DNA of 29,891 nucleotides from a virus, in IMG/VR virus record IMGVR_UViG_3300036830_000071, positions 1 through 29,891 of that record. One strand, given 5' to 3'. This document shows positions 12,093 through 22,034 of the stretch, piece by piece. Under the pieces are notes generated by a model. That model had not been told where the DNA came from, did not search any database, and saw only the letters and a program-made list of their open reading frames with translations. Both the position numbers and the translations under genes were made by a program. Positions within the stretch are counted from its first letter, which is position 1, and every line of letters begins with the position of its first letter.

Positions 12093-14115
12093 CTTGCCAG
12101 AACCAAACTGGGGCCCTAGTGGCCGCGAGGTGTTTGATCGGACGTATAGCAGGACCCTGCCCGATGGGACCCGCGAGAACTGGGCGCAGACCGTGCGTCG
12201 GGTCGTCGCGGGGAACCTCGCGCTCGTGTACGGCGACGATGAGGACAAGTGGACTGCTGAGATCCACGACGAGGCCGCGGAGCTGTGCGGCTACATCTAC
12301 AGCTTCGCGATCCTGCCCGCAGGCAGGCATCTGTGGGCGTCAGGTGTGAAGGGTGCGCAGCACATCCAGAACTGCTGGGTGGCACCCACGGATGACTTGG
12401 TGACGCACACGCGGTTCATGATGATGCAGCTGATGTCCGGGGGCGGTGTCGGTTCCAGGTATGGCTTGGACGCGCACAACTTCTGGCCGCCGACCCGCCC
12501 GCTGCAGCTGCATCTCGTCTGCGACGATTCGCACCCGGATCACGCTGCTCTCGCTGAGGCGGGCGTGTTGAGCACGGAGTACGGCAACGAGTGGACTGGG
12601 GCTTATCCGGTCATTGATTCTAGGGAGGGCTGGGCGGATGCGCTCTGCGATCTTGTCGGGACGTTCTATCGGACTGATGTGCGGCACAGCAATCGTGTAT
12701 ACGATTTGGCGCATATCCGTCCAGCTGGGGCGCGTCTCAAGTCTTTTGGTGGCACAGCCTCCGGGCCTGTCCCATTCGCCCGAATGTTGCATGACGTTGC
12801 CTCCGTCCTCAACCGGTCGGCGGCAACACGGCACCACTTGTCCGGTCTTGATGTCATGGCAATCGACCACGCCATTGCTAGCGCCGTGGTCGCTGGAGGA
12901 GTGCGGCGCAGCGCGAGGATGTCCCAGATGCACTGGAGCGATCCTGAGGTCTTTAGATTCATCGACGCAAAGTCTCTGACCGACAGCCACTGGACGACCA
13001 ACATCAGCGTGGCTATTGACGATGCGTTCTTGGCTAGTGCGGAGAAGGAGGACACGCAGGCGCGCCGGGTGCTCGACGCGATCATCGGGGGCATGTTGAA
13101 GAATGGTGAGCCTGGCCTGTTCAACCAGGACCTTGCGAATGTGAAGGAGCTGGGCAAGGTTCTCGCCACCAACCCGTGCGGCGAGATCGCGCTGGAGCCT
13201 TACGAGCCTTGCGTGCTGGGTCAGATCAACATGGAGTACTTCACTGGTGGCGACATGGAGCGTGAGGCTGCGGACATGGTCCGTGCCCACATGCTGCTGA
13301 CCCGCTTCTTGATCCGGGCGACGTTCGCTGACACGAACTTCAGCGAGTCTAGGCGGATCATGGACAGGAACCGGCGGATCGGGCTGGGCCACACGGGCAT
13401 TGCGGGCTACCTCGCGCGCATGGGTGTGAAGTATTCGGAGGCGTCGGACAGCCCGGGCCTGGAGATGCTGCTTGTCGGGTTGAAGCGTGCGGTCGACCAG
13501 GCTGCAGCTAATTACGCGTTCGAGTTGCGGATCCCTCTGCCGATCAAGCGGACGGCTATCGCACCCACGGGGACGATCAGCAAGCTGCCCGGCTGCACGG
13601 AAGGGATCGCGCCCATTTTCGGGCGGTACTACATCAGGCGGATGCGGTTCTCTAAGACGAATCCGGATCAGGCGGCGCGGATCGAGGAGCTGCGTGCGCT
13701 CGGGTACGAGGTCGAAGATGACCTGTACGCGGCGGACACTGCAGTGGTGTCCTTCCCCATGGAGGATGTGCTACTTGGGAAGGTGAACAAGCCTGAGGTT
13801 GTAGAGGATCAGGATGAGGTTAGCCTGGACTCAAGGCTTGCGTTCCAGGAGATGTACCAGCGTTGCTTTGCGGACAACGCGGTTTCGAACACGGTTACGC
13901 TCGACCCGGCGCGGACCAGCGTCCGGGAGGTGCGGGGCGCGCTGCTCAGATGGATGCCCAGCTTGAAGGGTGTGACGATTTTCCCTTGGGTGTCGCGGCC
14001 GCAGAGCCCTTACGAGAAGATCACGAAGGAAGAGTTCGATTCGATGACGGCGCCTAAGGGCACGGACACGTCCAACGATGAGGAGTGCGCCGGAGGCGCG
14101 TGCCCCGTCCGATGA
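12085..14115 (+). CDS. nrdJ: Ribonucleoside-triphosphate reductase, adenosylcobalamin-dependent (class II)
   Basis: GTG 12085 follows GGAGGAG (12072-12078); 676 aa. It converts ribonucleotides to deoxyribonucleotides for phage replication. Class II monomeric features are all visible. Cys97 (NCW) is one active-site disulphide cysteine. NPCGE has Cys365 and Glu367, the thiyl-radical cysteine and its acid. Cys376, 11 residues on, is the second disulphide cysteine. The C-terminal pair Cys668/Cys673 shuttles electrons. The 11- and 5-residue spacings match those I remember for the Lactobacillus leichmannii enzyme. APTGTISKLPGCTEGI is the phosphate-binding loop. No small beta subunit gene is present, as expected for class II. 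It depends on host or environmental B12. Confidence 0.9.
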   Translation: MSDLPEPNWGPSGREVFDRTYSRTLPDGTRENWAQTVRRVVAGNLALVYGDDEDKWTAEIHDEAAELCGYIYSFAILPAGRHLWASGVKGAQHIQNCWVAPTDDLVTHTRFMMMQLMSGGGVGSRYGLDAHNFWPPTRPLQLHLVCDDSHPDHAALAEAGVLSTEYGNEWTGAYPVIDSREGWADALCDLVGTFYRTDVRHSNRVYDLAHIRPAGARLKSFGGTASGPVPFARMLHDVASVLNRSAATRHHLSGLDVMAIDHAIASAVVAGGVRRSARMSQMHWSDPEVFRFIDAKSLTDSHWTTNISVAIDDAFLASAEKEDTQARRVLDAIIGGMLKNGEPGLFNQDLANVKELGKVLATNPCGEIALEPYEPCVLGQINMEYFTGGDMEREAADMVRAHMLLTRFLIRATFADTNFSESRRIMDRNRRIGLGHTGIAGYLARMGVKYSEASDSPGLEMLLVGLKRAVDQAAANYAFELRIPLPIKRTAIAPTGTISKLPGCTEGIAPIFGRYYIRRMRFSKTNPDQAARIEELRALGYEVEDDLYAADTAVVSFPMEDVLLGKVNKPEVVEDQDEVSLDSRLAFQEMYQRCFADNAVSNTVTLDPARTSVREVRGALLRWMPSLKGVTIFPWVSRPQSPYEKITKEEFDSMTAPKGTDTSNDEECAGGACPVR

Positions 14116-14453
14116 TCAAGATGACGCTAGTCAAGGCGCCACCTGAAACAGGCTGCGACAAGTGCCCATGGCCTGGGGCGTGCCACATGGCGGCCCACCG
14201 GATTGTGGAGCGCTCAAGCACGGGTGAGGTTGTGACCAACTACTGTGGGCCTTGCCTGGATTCGGAGTTGAACAGTTGGGACCAAAGGGGGAAGCCTGCG
14301 CCGGAGTCGAGTCCACCGCCTGCGCCTACGCGGCCGCCTGCGACGACGCTTGCTGGGTATCATCAGTGGGCTCTGGGGTATGCGAGTTCAGGCGGAAGGT
14401 GGAGCGGAATATCACCCGAAAGTACTAGTGACATGCGGGTGGAGGGCGAGTAG
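14112..14453 (+). CDS. Cys-rich protein with CGPC motif, 113 aa
   Basis: ATG 14112 overlaps the reductase stop (ATGA), so it is probably translated with it. Cysteines occur as CDKCPWPGAC (residues 15, 18, 24) and as NYCGPCLDSE (about 45 and 48). CGPC is the thioredoxin active-site motif, but the protein lacks a thioredoxin fold pattern and the cysteine set looks more like a zinc site. The last ~60 residues are Pro/Ser-rich and disordered. A link with reduction of the upstream enzyme is attractive from context but unproven. Confidence 0.6.
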   Translation: MIKMTLVKAPPETGCDKCPWPGACHMAAHRIVERSSTGEVVTNYCGPCLDSELNSWDQRGKPAPESSPPPAPTRPPATTLAGYHQWALGYASSGGRWSGISPESTSDMRVEGE

Positions 14454-14457
14454 TGTT

Positions 14458-14489
14458 CTCCTCAACAGCCAAACACAAAACTTGAGGAG
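14458..14489 (+). promoter_or_regulatory. Hairpin that would cover the ribosome binding site of the secreted peptide gene
   Basis: CTCCTCAA (14458-14465) pairs perfectly with TTGAGGAG (14482-14489) across a 16-nt A/C-rich loop. The right arm contains the GAGGAG ribosome site of ATG 14496. Formation of the stem would hide this site, so translation may be switched by structure. The energy is modest (8 bp), so breathing is likely. Confidence 0.45.
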
Positions 14490-14495
14490 CACAAA

Positions 14496-14693
14496 ATGAA
14501 GAAGATCGCAGCGGCCCTGGTCATCCTGTTCGGCGCTTCGTTCGCGGTGACTGCGGTTGTTGAGACTTCTGGCAGCGCTGCGGCGGTCACCCCGGCGAGT
14601 GCGTGTGCGGCGCAGACCAGCGCGCCGTGGACGGTTGTGGTGAACGGCACGCAGTACCTGTGCACCTCGAACGGTGCGCCGGTTGCGCTGTAA
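14496..14693 (+). CDS. Small secreted peptide, 65 aa
   Basis: ATG 14496 follows TTGAGGAG (14482-14489). The product has a classical signal peptide: KK, a hydrophobic core (IAAALVILFGASFAVTAVV) and likely cleavage after Ala-rich residues (about 27-30, near GSAAAVTP). The mature part is only ~35 residues, with two cysteines (Cys37, Cys56) that could form one disulphide and a beta-prone motif (PWTVVVNGTQYLC). It is the last gene of the rightward arm and ends 8 bases before the bidirectional terminator. A role at the cell surface is likely; function unknown. Confidence 0.65.
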   Translation: MKKIAAALVILFGASFAVTAVVETSGSAAAVTPASACAAQTSAPWTVVVNGTQYLCTSNGAPVAL

Positions 14694-14700
14694 CGCAGAA

Positions 14701-14736
14701 ATGGGCCCTACCCGGGAGCAGTCGGGTAGGGCCCAT
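14701..14736. terminator. Bidirectional intrinsic terminator between convergent arms
   Basis: ATGGGCCCTACCCG (14701-14714) and CGGGTAGGGCCCAT (14723-14736) form a perfect 14-bp stem with an 8-nt loop. ATTTGTTTC follows on the + strand, and on the - strand the stem is followed by TTCTGCG. It sits exactly between the last rightward gene (stop 14691-14693) and the last leftward gene (stop at 14745), so it should end transcription from both sides. Confidence 0.93.
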
Positions 14737-14744
14737 ATTTGTTT

Positions 14745-15983
<1,239 letters not shown>

Positions 15984-16030
15984 TTGTTTCCCATCGGGGA
16001 CCAGGATAGGGGCGAGGATAGGTGCGAGGA

Positions 16031-16477
16031 TTAAGCGAGTACGGTTACGCCATTGATGCTCTCGGCCCAGCCCAGGTACGGGTGGGATTTGCCCAGCCAC
16101 GCGGAGACCTCGGCAATGGTCACGTAGGACACCTTGCCCTTGACTCTGACGTCGGTGCTCCAGCAGTAGCCATTCGTCCAGGCTAGGACGACGTGTCCTG
16201 CGCCGCCGCCCCAGAAGACGGGCACGCCGGGGGGCGGGTTGTAAAACGTGTGCGTCTTGTCAGTGGGCTTCAGGTTCCTGTCCCACGCGTCTACTGCTGT
16301 GCCGCCCATGCCGGGTGCGCCGAAGGCGGATCGCACGAAGGACAGGCAGAGGTCCGTCCAGTTCTGCGACGCAGCCGCGCACTCCTTGTCGGCGAAGGCG
16401 TGAGCCTTGGGGACGACGGAATCGTTGTTGCCCTTGGACACGTAGTAGTTTTTCGATGCCTTACCCAGGATGCTCAT
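16031..16477 (-). CDS. Endolysin, CHAP/NlpC-P60-like peptidase
   Basis: ATG 16477 follows TAGGAG on the minus strand (16493 to 16488). The 148-aa product has a cysteine-peptidase pattern: NWTDLCLSFVRSAFG with Cys44, and GGGAGHVVLAW with His95, the expected Cys-His pair of CHAP/NlpC-P60 amidases. A conserved-looking stretch (YNPPPGVPVFW) precedes the His, as in many phage lysins. The protein is a single catalytic domain with no clear cell-wall-binding domain or signal peptide, so it should need a holin; two holin-like genes lie directly upstream. Confidence 0.75.
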   Translation of the reverse strand: MSILGKASKNYYVSKGNNDSVVPKAHAFADKECAAASQNWTDLCLSFVRSAFGAPGMGGTAVDAWDRNLKPTDKTHTFYNPPPGVPVFWGGGAGHVVLAWTNGYCWSTDVRVKGKVSYVTIAEVSAWLGKSHPYLGWAESINGVTVLA

Positions 16478-16484
16478 GCTGCTC

Positions 16485-16691
16485 CTACTTCACTGCTAGG
16501 TCGAGAATGTAAATTGCTACCGTGATGATGGACAGGAGGCCCGTCATGAAAGCCCACATTTGTGGGACTGTGACGAACCTCGCGCCTTCCAGCACACGGA
16601 TACGAGTTTCGTGGTCGCTCGACTGGCTCAGGAATTGATCGATCTTCGTTTCAATCCGAGCCAACCGAGCGTCCACGGACTCTTCGGTCAC
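16485..16691 (-). CDS. Holin-like protein (coiled coil plus one membrane span)
   Basis: GTG 16691 overlaps the stop of the upstream gene (GTGA), giving 68 aa. Residues 1-38 form a charged coiled coil (DARLARIETKIDQFLSQSS), and residues ~46-65 are a hydrophobic span (MWAFMTGLLSIITVAIYILDL). This matches XhlA/hemolysin-type lysis accessory proteins, which sit in the membrane with a cytoplasmic helix. It lies between the other holin candidate and the endolysin, so a lysis role is well supported by context. Confidence 0.7.
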   Translation of the reverse strand: MTEESVDARLARIETKIDQFLSQSSDHETRIRVLEGARFVTVPQMWAFMTGLLSIITVAIYILDLAVK

Positions 16692-16951
16692 GGGGCAGCG
16701 GGTGCGACAACATCCTGTGCGGCGGCCACGACGGCAGCGACGACGGGAGCGGCGACGGGTGCAGCAGCCTTGACGGCCGCGTTGGGGGCGATAGCGACAG
16801 CGGCTCCGACACCCAGTGCCGCACCGACAATGCCATACCAGTCGTTCAGGGTCAGGCTGCCAGTGTTCAGGTCAGCAAGGACCAGGGTCAGGGCAGCGCC
16901 AAGACCGGCAACGTGGGCTTTCAGGAACTGGGAAATGGTCTTCTCGAACAT
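16688..16951 (-). CDS. Holin-like protein, two membrane spans
   Basis: ATG 16951 follows AAGGAG on the minus strand (16963 to 16958 region). The 87-aa product has two hydrophobic spans (about residues 14-26, AGLGAALTLVLAD, and 38-54, WYGIVGAALGVGAAVAI) and a long Ala/Pro/Val-rich tail (AAPVAAPVVAAVVAAAQ). The topology fits class II holins of actinobacteriophages. It overlaps the next lysis gene by four bases. Endolysin release is the likely role. Confidence 0.7.
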   Translation of the reverse strand: MFEKTISQFLKAHVAGLGAALTLVLADLNTGSLTLNDWYGIVGAALGVGAAVAIAPNAAVKAAAPVAAPVVAAVVAAAQDVVAPAAP

Positions 16952-16960
16952 GTGTGCTCC

Positions 16961-17488
16961 TTATGCGAGTGCCCGGGAGAATATGAAAGTTCCCGGTTGT
17001 AGGGTTGTGGTGCCCGCCGTCGCGGTTGCCTTGCTGAACGTCATGGTGACAGTTCCGCCCGACGCGCCCGACGTGAAGATGATGTGCTCGTCTGCCATTG
17101 CCACGCCTGCGGACGGTGCCGCAGTGTCCGTGCCATAGGTGACTGCGCCCACGAAGTTGTAGCCGAAGTTGTGGATCAGCGTGGACGTCGAGGCAGTCGT
17201 GCTGGTGGTAGTGGGCACCGCGCCCCGTCCGTTGCGAGACACTAGGGCGACAGTGCCTGTAAGAGTCCAGCCAATGGCTAGTCCCAGTGTGCCAGCGACC
17301 GATGAGTTGGCCTGAATGTAGGCCTCTACAAGGAATGTCTGGTTCGCCACGAAGGTCAGCGTCAGCCCGGACGTGGCCAGGGAGTTGGTCGTGTTCGGGA
17401 CGGCAGTTCCGAGCAGCGTGTACTGCGGCGCGAGAAGGTTCAGCTCTGAGGCGGTCAGCACTTGGCCTGCGTTGAATGCGATTGTCAT
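16961..17488 (-). CDS. Small tail protein, 175 aa
   Basis: ATG 17488 overlaps the stop of the long minor tail gene upstream (ATGA). The 175-aa product starts with FNAGQVLTASELNLLAP, a segment I know from the N-termini of phage tail and fibre proteins. The rest is a Thr/Ala/Gly-rich beta protein (LTFVANQTFLVEAYIQ, GTVTMTFSKATATAG) that looks like a jelly-roll or C1q-like trimer domain. It probably is a minor tail or tip protein; receptor binding is possible. No catalytic motif is seen. Confidence 0.6.
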   Translation of the reverse strand: MTIAFNAGQVLTASELNLLAPQYTLLGTAVPNTTNSLATSGLTLTFVANQTFLVEAYIQANSSVAGTLGLAIGWTLTGTVALVSRNGRGAVPTTTSTTASTSTLIHNFGYNFVGAVTYGTDTAAPSAGVAMADEHIIFTSGASGGTVTMTFSKATATAGTTTLQPGTFIFSRALA

Positions 17489-20376
17489 GTGCTCACCACT
17501 CCTAGAACGTCCTGGTAGAAGACATCGATAGCTGCTCCTGCGGTTTGTGCCTTGACAATCGAGTTCACTGACCTCGTGACTGTGAATGTCTGCGGGCTTG
17601 TCGACCCGGACACGGCAGTAACCGTCATCCGCTCTCCCGTGACGTTGATGTCAAAGGGAACGTTAGTCGTCGTCCACAGGTCACCCGGGTTACTTGTCGT
17701 GACCGAGATGCTCGTGGCGGTGGACGACACAGTCGTAGTCAGCGTGGACGATCCGGAATCCAACGTCGCCGTAGGTGCGGGCTGTGTGCTCGACGACGCG
17801 GGCACAATGACAGCGAAAGGCGCATACGGGCGTGCGTTGATTGTGATTGTCCAGCTGGACGAGGGCACATCCCCGATGGTCTCGTTGAATCCGAGTGCGA
17901 CCATTTCGACGGGGCCTGGCGTGGACCATGAAGGCGGGTTGGTGACCGTGAACCTTTGCCCACAATCCAGCGACGACACCGCGGATATAGTCGACGGTGA
18001 AGCCGGGAGTTTGGTGGCTATGGCTGCGTACCTTGGCGCGTTCGTTGTCCCCACGTGAAGTGCCCACTGTGCTAGAGCGGGCAGGTCGCGGGATTGGTTC
18101 CACACGTTGACGGTCGGGTTGCCTGTGAAGGTGCCCACGCCTACGGGCGGGGGCTGGTTGTTCAGTGGGCCTGTTGCTTGGTAGACCCGCTGCGAGCTGC
18201 CGTTCACCTGTTGGACAGTGATGTCATTTCGGGTGAGCTGGTCGTCGTCGACGTTCTGGAATGGGTCCGCGATCTGCTTGCCCGTGTAGTTCAGGGTTGC
18301 CTGCGCGGGGGCGCCAGATATCTCGCCGACCGACCTGTAGGTCAGGCCCGGGAATCCTCTTGCCTCGAACAGTTCACCTTCACCATCGGACTCTTGGCAT
18401 TCTTCAAGCAGGGTGATCGTGTCGTTCAAGTCCTGCTGCCCCAGCGTGATCGCTTGTAGCGCGGTGCTGGGCGGCCGGGACTGGAAGTTGATGCTCTGCT
18501 CTTGGGTGATCCTAGTCATGCGGGCAATCAGGTCTTCTTGGCCCCAGGCTTGCATGACACCGAAGTAGGCGGACGGTGTCTGGTGCACTGCGTTGATGGC
18601 TACGTTCGTGCCATCCGTGCGGGCACTGTTCGTGTAGGTCATGTGACCGACTGCGATGGGCACGTTGAAGTAGGTCTGCGGGAATGGGGTCGTCCCGAAG
18701 AACAGGGTTTGTGCTTGGCTCAGTGTGACTGCGTTGCCCGTGGTCAGGTAGCTGTTGTAGGTACCAGTTTCCATGTCCCCGAACAGGCCGTAGCAGTCGA
18801 GCTGCGTGGTCGGGTTGGCGGCGTTCGGGGCCCAAGCGATGTTCATGAAGATCGGGCGGCCCAGGTAGTTCGATCCGCCAATACCCCCGGGCAGGGGCGG
18901 CCCGACGCCACTAAGAAGAGTGGTCGAGGCGCCCGCGGAAGTGTACGCAACCACGTTGAATGTCGCGTTACCCGTGATCCACTGCACAGTCAAGAACGTG
19001 TCCGCGGACCCGTTGGCGATAAAGGTCGCGCTCAGCAGGGACGGAGATGCTCCGCCCGTGTATGCGGTGGGTAGTTCGAACACGCAGGACATTGCGCCAG
19101 GCTGGTTGGCGCCCGCGCTGAGGGCGGGCAGCTGTGCTTGGACGTAACTGTTCGGATTCAAGGTAACGAGGTTGTCGGATCCTGGCACCCCGGACTGGTT
19201 GTCGAACGTGCCTGCCGTACCGATGACCTGAGCCTGCTGCTGGTTCGCAAGAGGTGACGTGATCGCGTTCGCGACGAGCCCCTCTAGGGGCCAGTAGGCG
19301 ACCGCCTGAGACTTAGCGTAGTAGCGGTACAGGGCGGACCTAGGAGTCTCTTGTCCCTGCCCGCGCTGGCGCAGGACAGAGCCCGCTTCAAGCTGGGTGC
19401 GGACGTCCACGCCGGACAGGTCCGCGGTCGTGTTGAACGTTGCGCACTGACCCGCGAACCGAGAGTTCCACTCGGACACACCCGTGACCTGCCACATGAC
19501 GGCGATATTGTCGTCAATGTAGTTGTAGTGGTTGGGCATGGTGACAGTCACAGTTTGCGCACTGTCCGAGTAGAAAGCCCACATGAGGATCCGGGGCGCG
19601 GCGTTCCCTTGGAAGCCGGAGTCCGAGACGAGCACCCAGGAGCAGCCACCCGAGTTGTCCTGCGGCGCGGTACACATGCTGTTCGCGAAGTCCCCGGACC
19701 AGGCATTGGCCACGAGCAGGACATCACCCGCGGCCAGTGTGACGGGGGTGAAGGCAATTTGCAGTTGGTTCGGGAGTAGGCTGGAAGCGCTGTACATCCC
19801 CGCCGCCGACTGGGTAGACGCCACAGTCCCGGACACCGGGATCGGCAGGAAGGTAGTCGCTGCCGCCCAGGGCTGAGACTGGTTAGACGTCATCGTGGCA
19901 GTGGGGATCGCGCCAGCGCTGACTACCTTGTAGCCGTCCCGTGCGCCAGAGAACAGGCCGTTCCGTTGCGACCCGGACGTGTACCCGGACGGCGCCGTGA
20001 AAGATGCGGTCGGGGTGTGCTGCGCCCAGTAGGAGAATACGATCCCAGCGGTTTCCGCTGTCACGCCCGGAGCCACCATGCTCGTGCTGGCGGTCGTGCT
20101 GTTCGCGCCCGCGCCCGCGGGAGGCGTGCCCATGCCCAGGCGGATAGGGGTCTGCCTGTTCAGGTTCGGGTAGTAGGCGCCCGCCGGGTTCGTCGGCGTG
20201 AACCGGCCATCACGGTTGTTCAATGCGATATCCAGCGTGGCCGCCTGAGGACTACTCGCCTCGTCCGTGCGGCCCCGCCGGATAGTCACAGCTTCTTTCG
20301 TATACGTGTGGTCAGTAATGTTGGTCCACACGCCATTGATTTGTAGGTCAGCTCTGAGGTTGGTGCTGTTGCTCAC
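17485..20376 (-). CDS. Large minor tail protein, 963 aa
   Basis: GTG 20376 overlaps the tape-measure stop (GTGA). The N-terminus (DLQINGVWTNIT, then VTIRRGRTDEASSPQAATLDIALNNRDGRFTP) is typical of the distal tail/baseplate minor tail proteins of actinobacteriophages. The middle (about residues 355-600) has a LamG-like look (ALYRYYAKSQAVAYWPLEG, then FMNIAWAPNA). The C-terminal ~400 residues contain the LTRNDITVQQVNG and ARPYAPFAV-type segments of tail-tip proteins, followed by a Thr/Ser-rich part that resembles a small beta domain. It likely forms the tail tip with the two smaller tail proteins downstream. Confidence 0.75.
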   Translation of the reverse strand: MSNSTNLRADLQINGVWTNITDHTYTKEAVTIRRGRTDEASSPQAATLDIALNNRDGRFTPTNPAGAYYPNLNRQTPIRLGMGTPPAGAGANSTTASTSMVAPGVTAETAGIVFSYWAQHTPTASFTAPSGYTSGSQRNGLFSGARDGYKVVSAGAIPTATMTSNQSQPWAAATTFLPIPVSGTVASTQSAAGMYSASSLLPNQLQIAFTPVTLAAGDVLLVANAWSGDFANSMCTAPQDNSGGCSWVLVSDSGFQGNAAPRILMWAFYSDSAQTVTVTMPNHYNYIDDNIAVMWQVTGVSEWNSRFAGQCATFNTTADLSGVDVRTQLEAGSVLRQRGQGQETPRSALYRYYAKSQAVAYWPLEGLVANAITSPLANQQQAQVIGTAGTFDNQSGVPGSDNLVTLNPNSYVQAQLPALSAGANQPGAMSCVFELPTAYTGGASPSLLSATFIANGSADTFLTVQWITGNATFNVVAYTSAGASTTLLSGVGPPLPGGIGGSNYLGRPIFMNIAWAPNAANPTTQLDCYGLFGDMETGTYNSYLTTGNAVTLSQAQTLFFGTTPFPQTYFNVPIAVGHMTYTNSARTDGTNVAINAVHQTPSAYFGVMQAWGQEDLIARMTRITQEQSINFQSRPPSTALQAITLGQQDLNDTITLLEECQESDGEGELFEARGFPGLTYRSVGEISGAPAQATLNYTGKQIADPFQNVDDDQLTRNDITVQQVNGSSQRVYQATGPLNNQPPPVGVGTFTGNPTVNVWNQSRDLPALAQWALHVGTTNAPRYAAIATKLPASPSTISAVSSLDCGQRFTVTNPPSWSTPGPVEMVALGFNETIGDVPSSSWTITINARPYAPFAVIVPASSSTQPAPTATLDSGSSTLTTTVSSTATSISVTTSNPGDLWTTTNVPFDINVTGERMTVTAVSGSTSPQTFTVTRSVNSIVKAQTAGAAIDVFYQDVLGVVST

Positions 20377-22034
20377 GACGCAGCTCCTAGTACCTTTTGG
20401 ACAGAGCCCCCCTGGAGACGGATCTGCTTTCTCAGCATCTGCACAAGCAGGTCCGACGAATCGCCCGTGACCTGGATCGTCAGAGCGCCAGCCGCGCCAC
20501 CACCCGAGCCCATGACCATCTTGCCCACAGACCCCGACCCGGACGACATTGCGCTCAGCCCACTGTTCGGGATGACGTTCGACCCCTGGGGCAGGTACAC
20601 CAGTTCCGGGCCTTCCTCACCGACGATGTATGCGCCTGATGCGGACACGCTGCCACCCGAGGCCAGCATGCCCATGACGCCCGAGACGATTGATCCGCCG
20701 ACGGACAGGACCTTGCCCACGACGGCGGGGAGTTGCAGCTTCCCGATCGTGTCGTTCCAGATCTTCTCTACGAAGTTGACGACGTCCTGGACGACACCCT
20801 TGATGCTGTTGAAGTGGGAGATGATGAAGTCGATGGCCAGGCCCAGCGGGCCGGTCAGGATGGCGAAGATCAGCTTCCAGTGGTTCGTGATGAAGTCGTA
20901 CACTGCGGAGAAGGCGGATTTGATGCCGTCCCATGTGGTGACGAAGACGGAGCCGACTTCTTTGACAATGTCCCGGAAGGTCGCACTCTTGTTGTAGAGC
21001 ATGACTAGGGCCGCGCCCACTGCGATCAGGATGATGATTGCCGCGACCCACGGGTCAGCAGCTACGGCGGCATTGAGCGACTTGACCATGCCTGTGACTT
21101 CCTCGATCACCTTCAGGGCCACCAACTGCGTGACCACCGCACCGAGGAATACTGCCAGAACTTCGAACGCGGTACTGTGCGCGGCCACGAAGTTCATGAC
21201 GTTTATCAAGTCCTGTGACAAGGTCGCAATAACCGGGATCAGTTTCATCCCGATCTCTTCCTCGATCGTCTTAAAAGCCGCAGTCATCTTCGCGGACGCG
21301 GGCACAGTGGCCGCAGTCTGCCCGGAGATCATCGGGGTGATGTCCGTGTACAGTTCCTTCTGCGCCGCCATCACGCCGTTCTGCTTCTCGGTCGCCTTGA
21401 TCGAGGCGATCTGCGCGGCGGTCAGCAGGACTCCGGCCTTCTTCAGCGCGGTGGCTCCAGTGGCGGGGTCGGTGAAAGCCTTAGCCAGCATCTGCGACGA
21501 TGACGCCAGCGAGTCAGCAGTGTTCTTGCCGTCCGTGGTCTTGGACGACATGTCAGAGACTGCCTGGGCGAACTGGTTCAGGGATACGGTCCCCGACTGG
21601 AACATGCTGTTGACACTGCTGGACGACAGTGCCTTGTTCAGCGCGGCCTGGAAGTCCGACCCAACAACTCCCGCAGACTCTCCCATAGAGTCCGCCACAG
21701 ACTGCACCTGCTCGGCCGTGACGCCCGCCTGCGACCCCATGCTCGCCAGCAGGGCCTGAGTAGAGTTGATCGTAGACTGGGCTTCCTGCCCGGCGTCGAC
21801 GACTCCCTTGCCCCACTCGACAACCTGGTCGACGGCGAAGGCTGCGCCCAGGAGTTTAGCCGCGGAGCCCACACCGCCCACGCTCTCGGACGCTGCTGCT
21901 GAGTGTGCCTCGACGTCATCGGACATTGCCGCGGATGCATCCGCGACCCCGGCCATTTCGTCCTTGACCGCGGAGAACGCTGCGGCCGTGTCGTTGACAG
22001 CTAGCAGATTGAAGATCACTGACGCGTCAGCCAC
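20373..22034 (-). CDS. Tape measure protein
   Basis: I choose GTG 22034, nine bases after AGGAGG, giving 553 aa; the in-frame ATG at 22052 lies before that ribosome site and is unlikely to be used. The protein is Ala/Ser/Val-rich and helical. It has repeated short motifs in the first 250 residues (ALLASMGSQAGVTAEQVQSVADSMGES) and hydrophobic spans around residues 290-450 (FEVLAVFLGAVVTQLVALKV, WVAAIIILIAVGAALVML, WKLIFAILTGPLGLAIDFII). At about 0.15 nm per residue it would set a tail of roughly 80-85 nm, short for this group. It overlaps the frameshifted chaperone gene by 8 bases. Confidence 0.87.
   Translation of the reverse strand: MADASVIFNLLAVNDTAAAFSAVKDEMAGVADASAAMSDDVEAHSAAASESVGGVGSAAKLLGAAFAVDQVVEWGKGVVDAGQEAQSTINSTQALLASMGSQAGVTAEQVQSVADSMGESAGVVGSDFQAALNKALSSSSVNSMFQSGTVSLNQFAQAVSDMSSKTTDGKNTADSLASSSQMLAKAFTDPATGATALKKAGVLLTAAQIASIKATEKQNGVMAAQKELYTDITPMISGQTAATVPASAKMTAAFKTIEEEIGMKLIPVIATLSQDLINVMNFVAAHSTAFEVLAVFLGAVVTQLVALKVIEEVTGMVKSLNAAVAADPWVAAIIILIAVGAALVMLYNKSATFRDIVKEVGSVFVTTWDGIKSAFSAVYDFITNHWKLIFAILTGPLGLAIDFIISHFNSIKGVVQDVVNFVEKIWNDTIGKLQLPAVVGKVLSVGGSIVSGVMGMLASGGSVSASGAYIVGEEGPELVYLPQGSNVIPNSGLSAMSSGSGSVGKMVMGSGGGAAGALTIQVTGDSSDLLVQMLRKQIRLQGGSVQKVLGAAS

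Noticed and set aside
160-14428. 13-nt direct repeat CCGAAAGTACTAG at 160-172 and 14416-14428
   Set aside because: A 13-nt match within 30 kb is expected several times by chance; no other att-site feature or integrase is seen.
14112-14453. True thioredoxin or glutaredoxin
   Set aside because: CGPC is present but no thioredoxin strand/helix pattern or cis-Pro region is visible, and half of the protein is Pro/Ser-rich.
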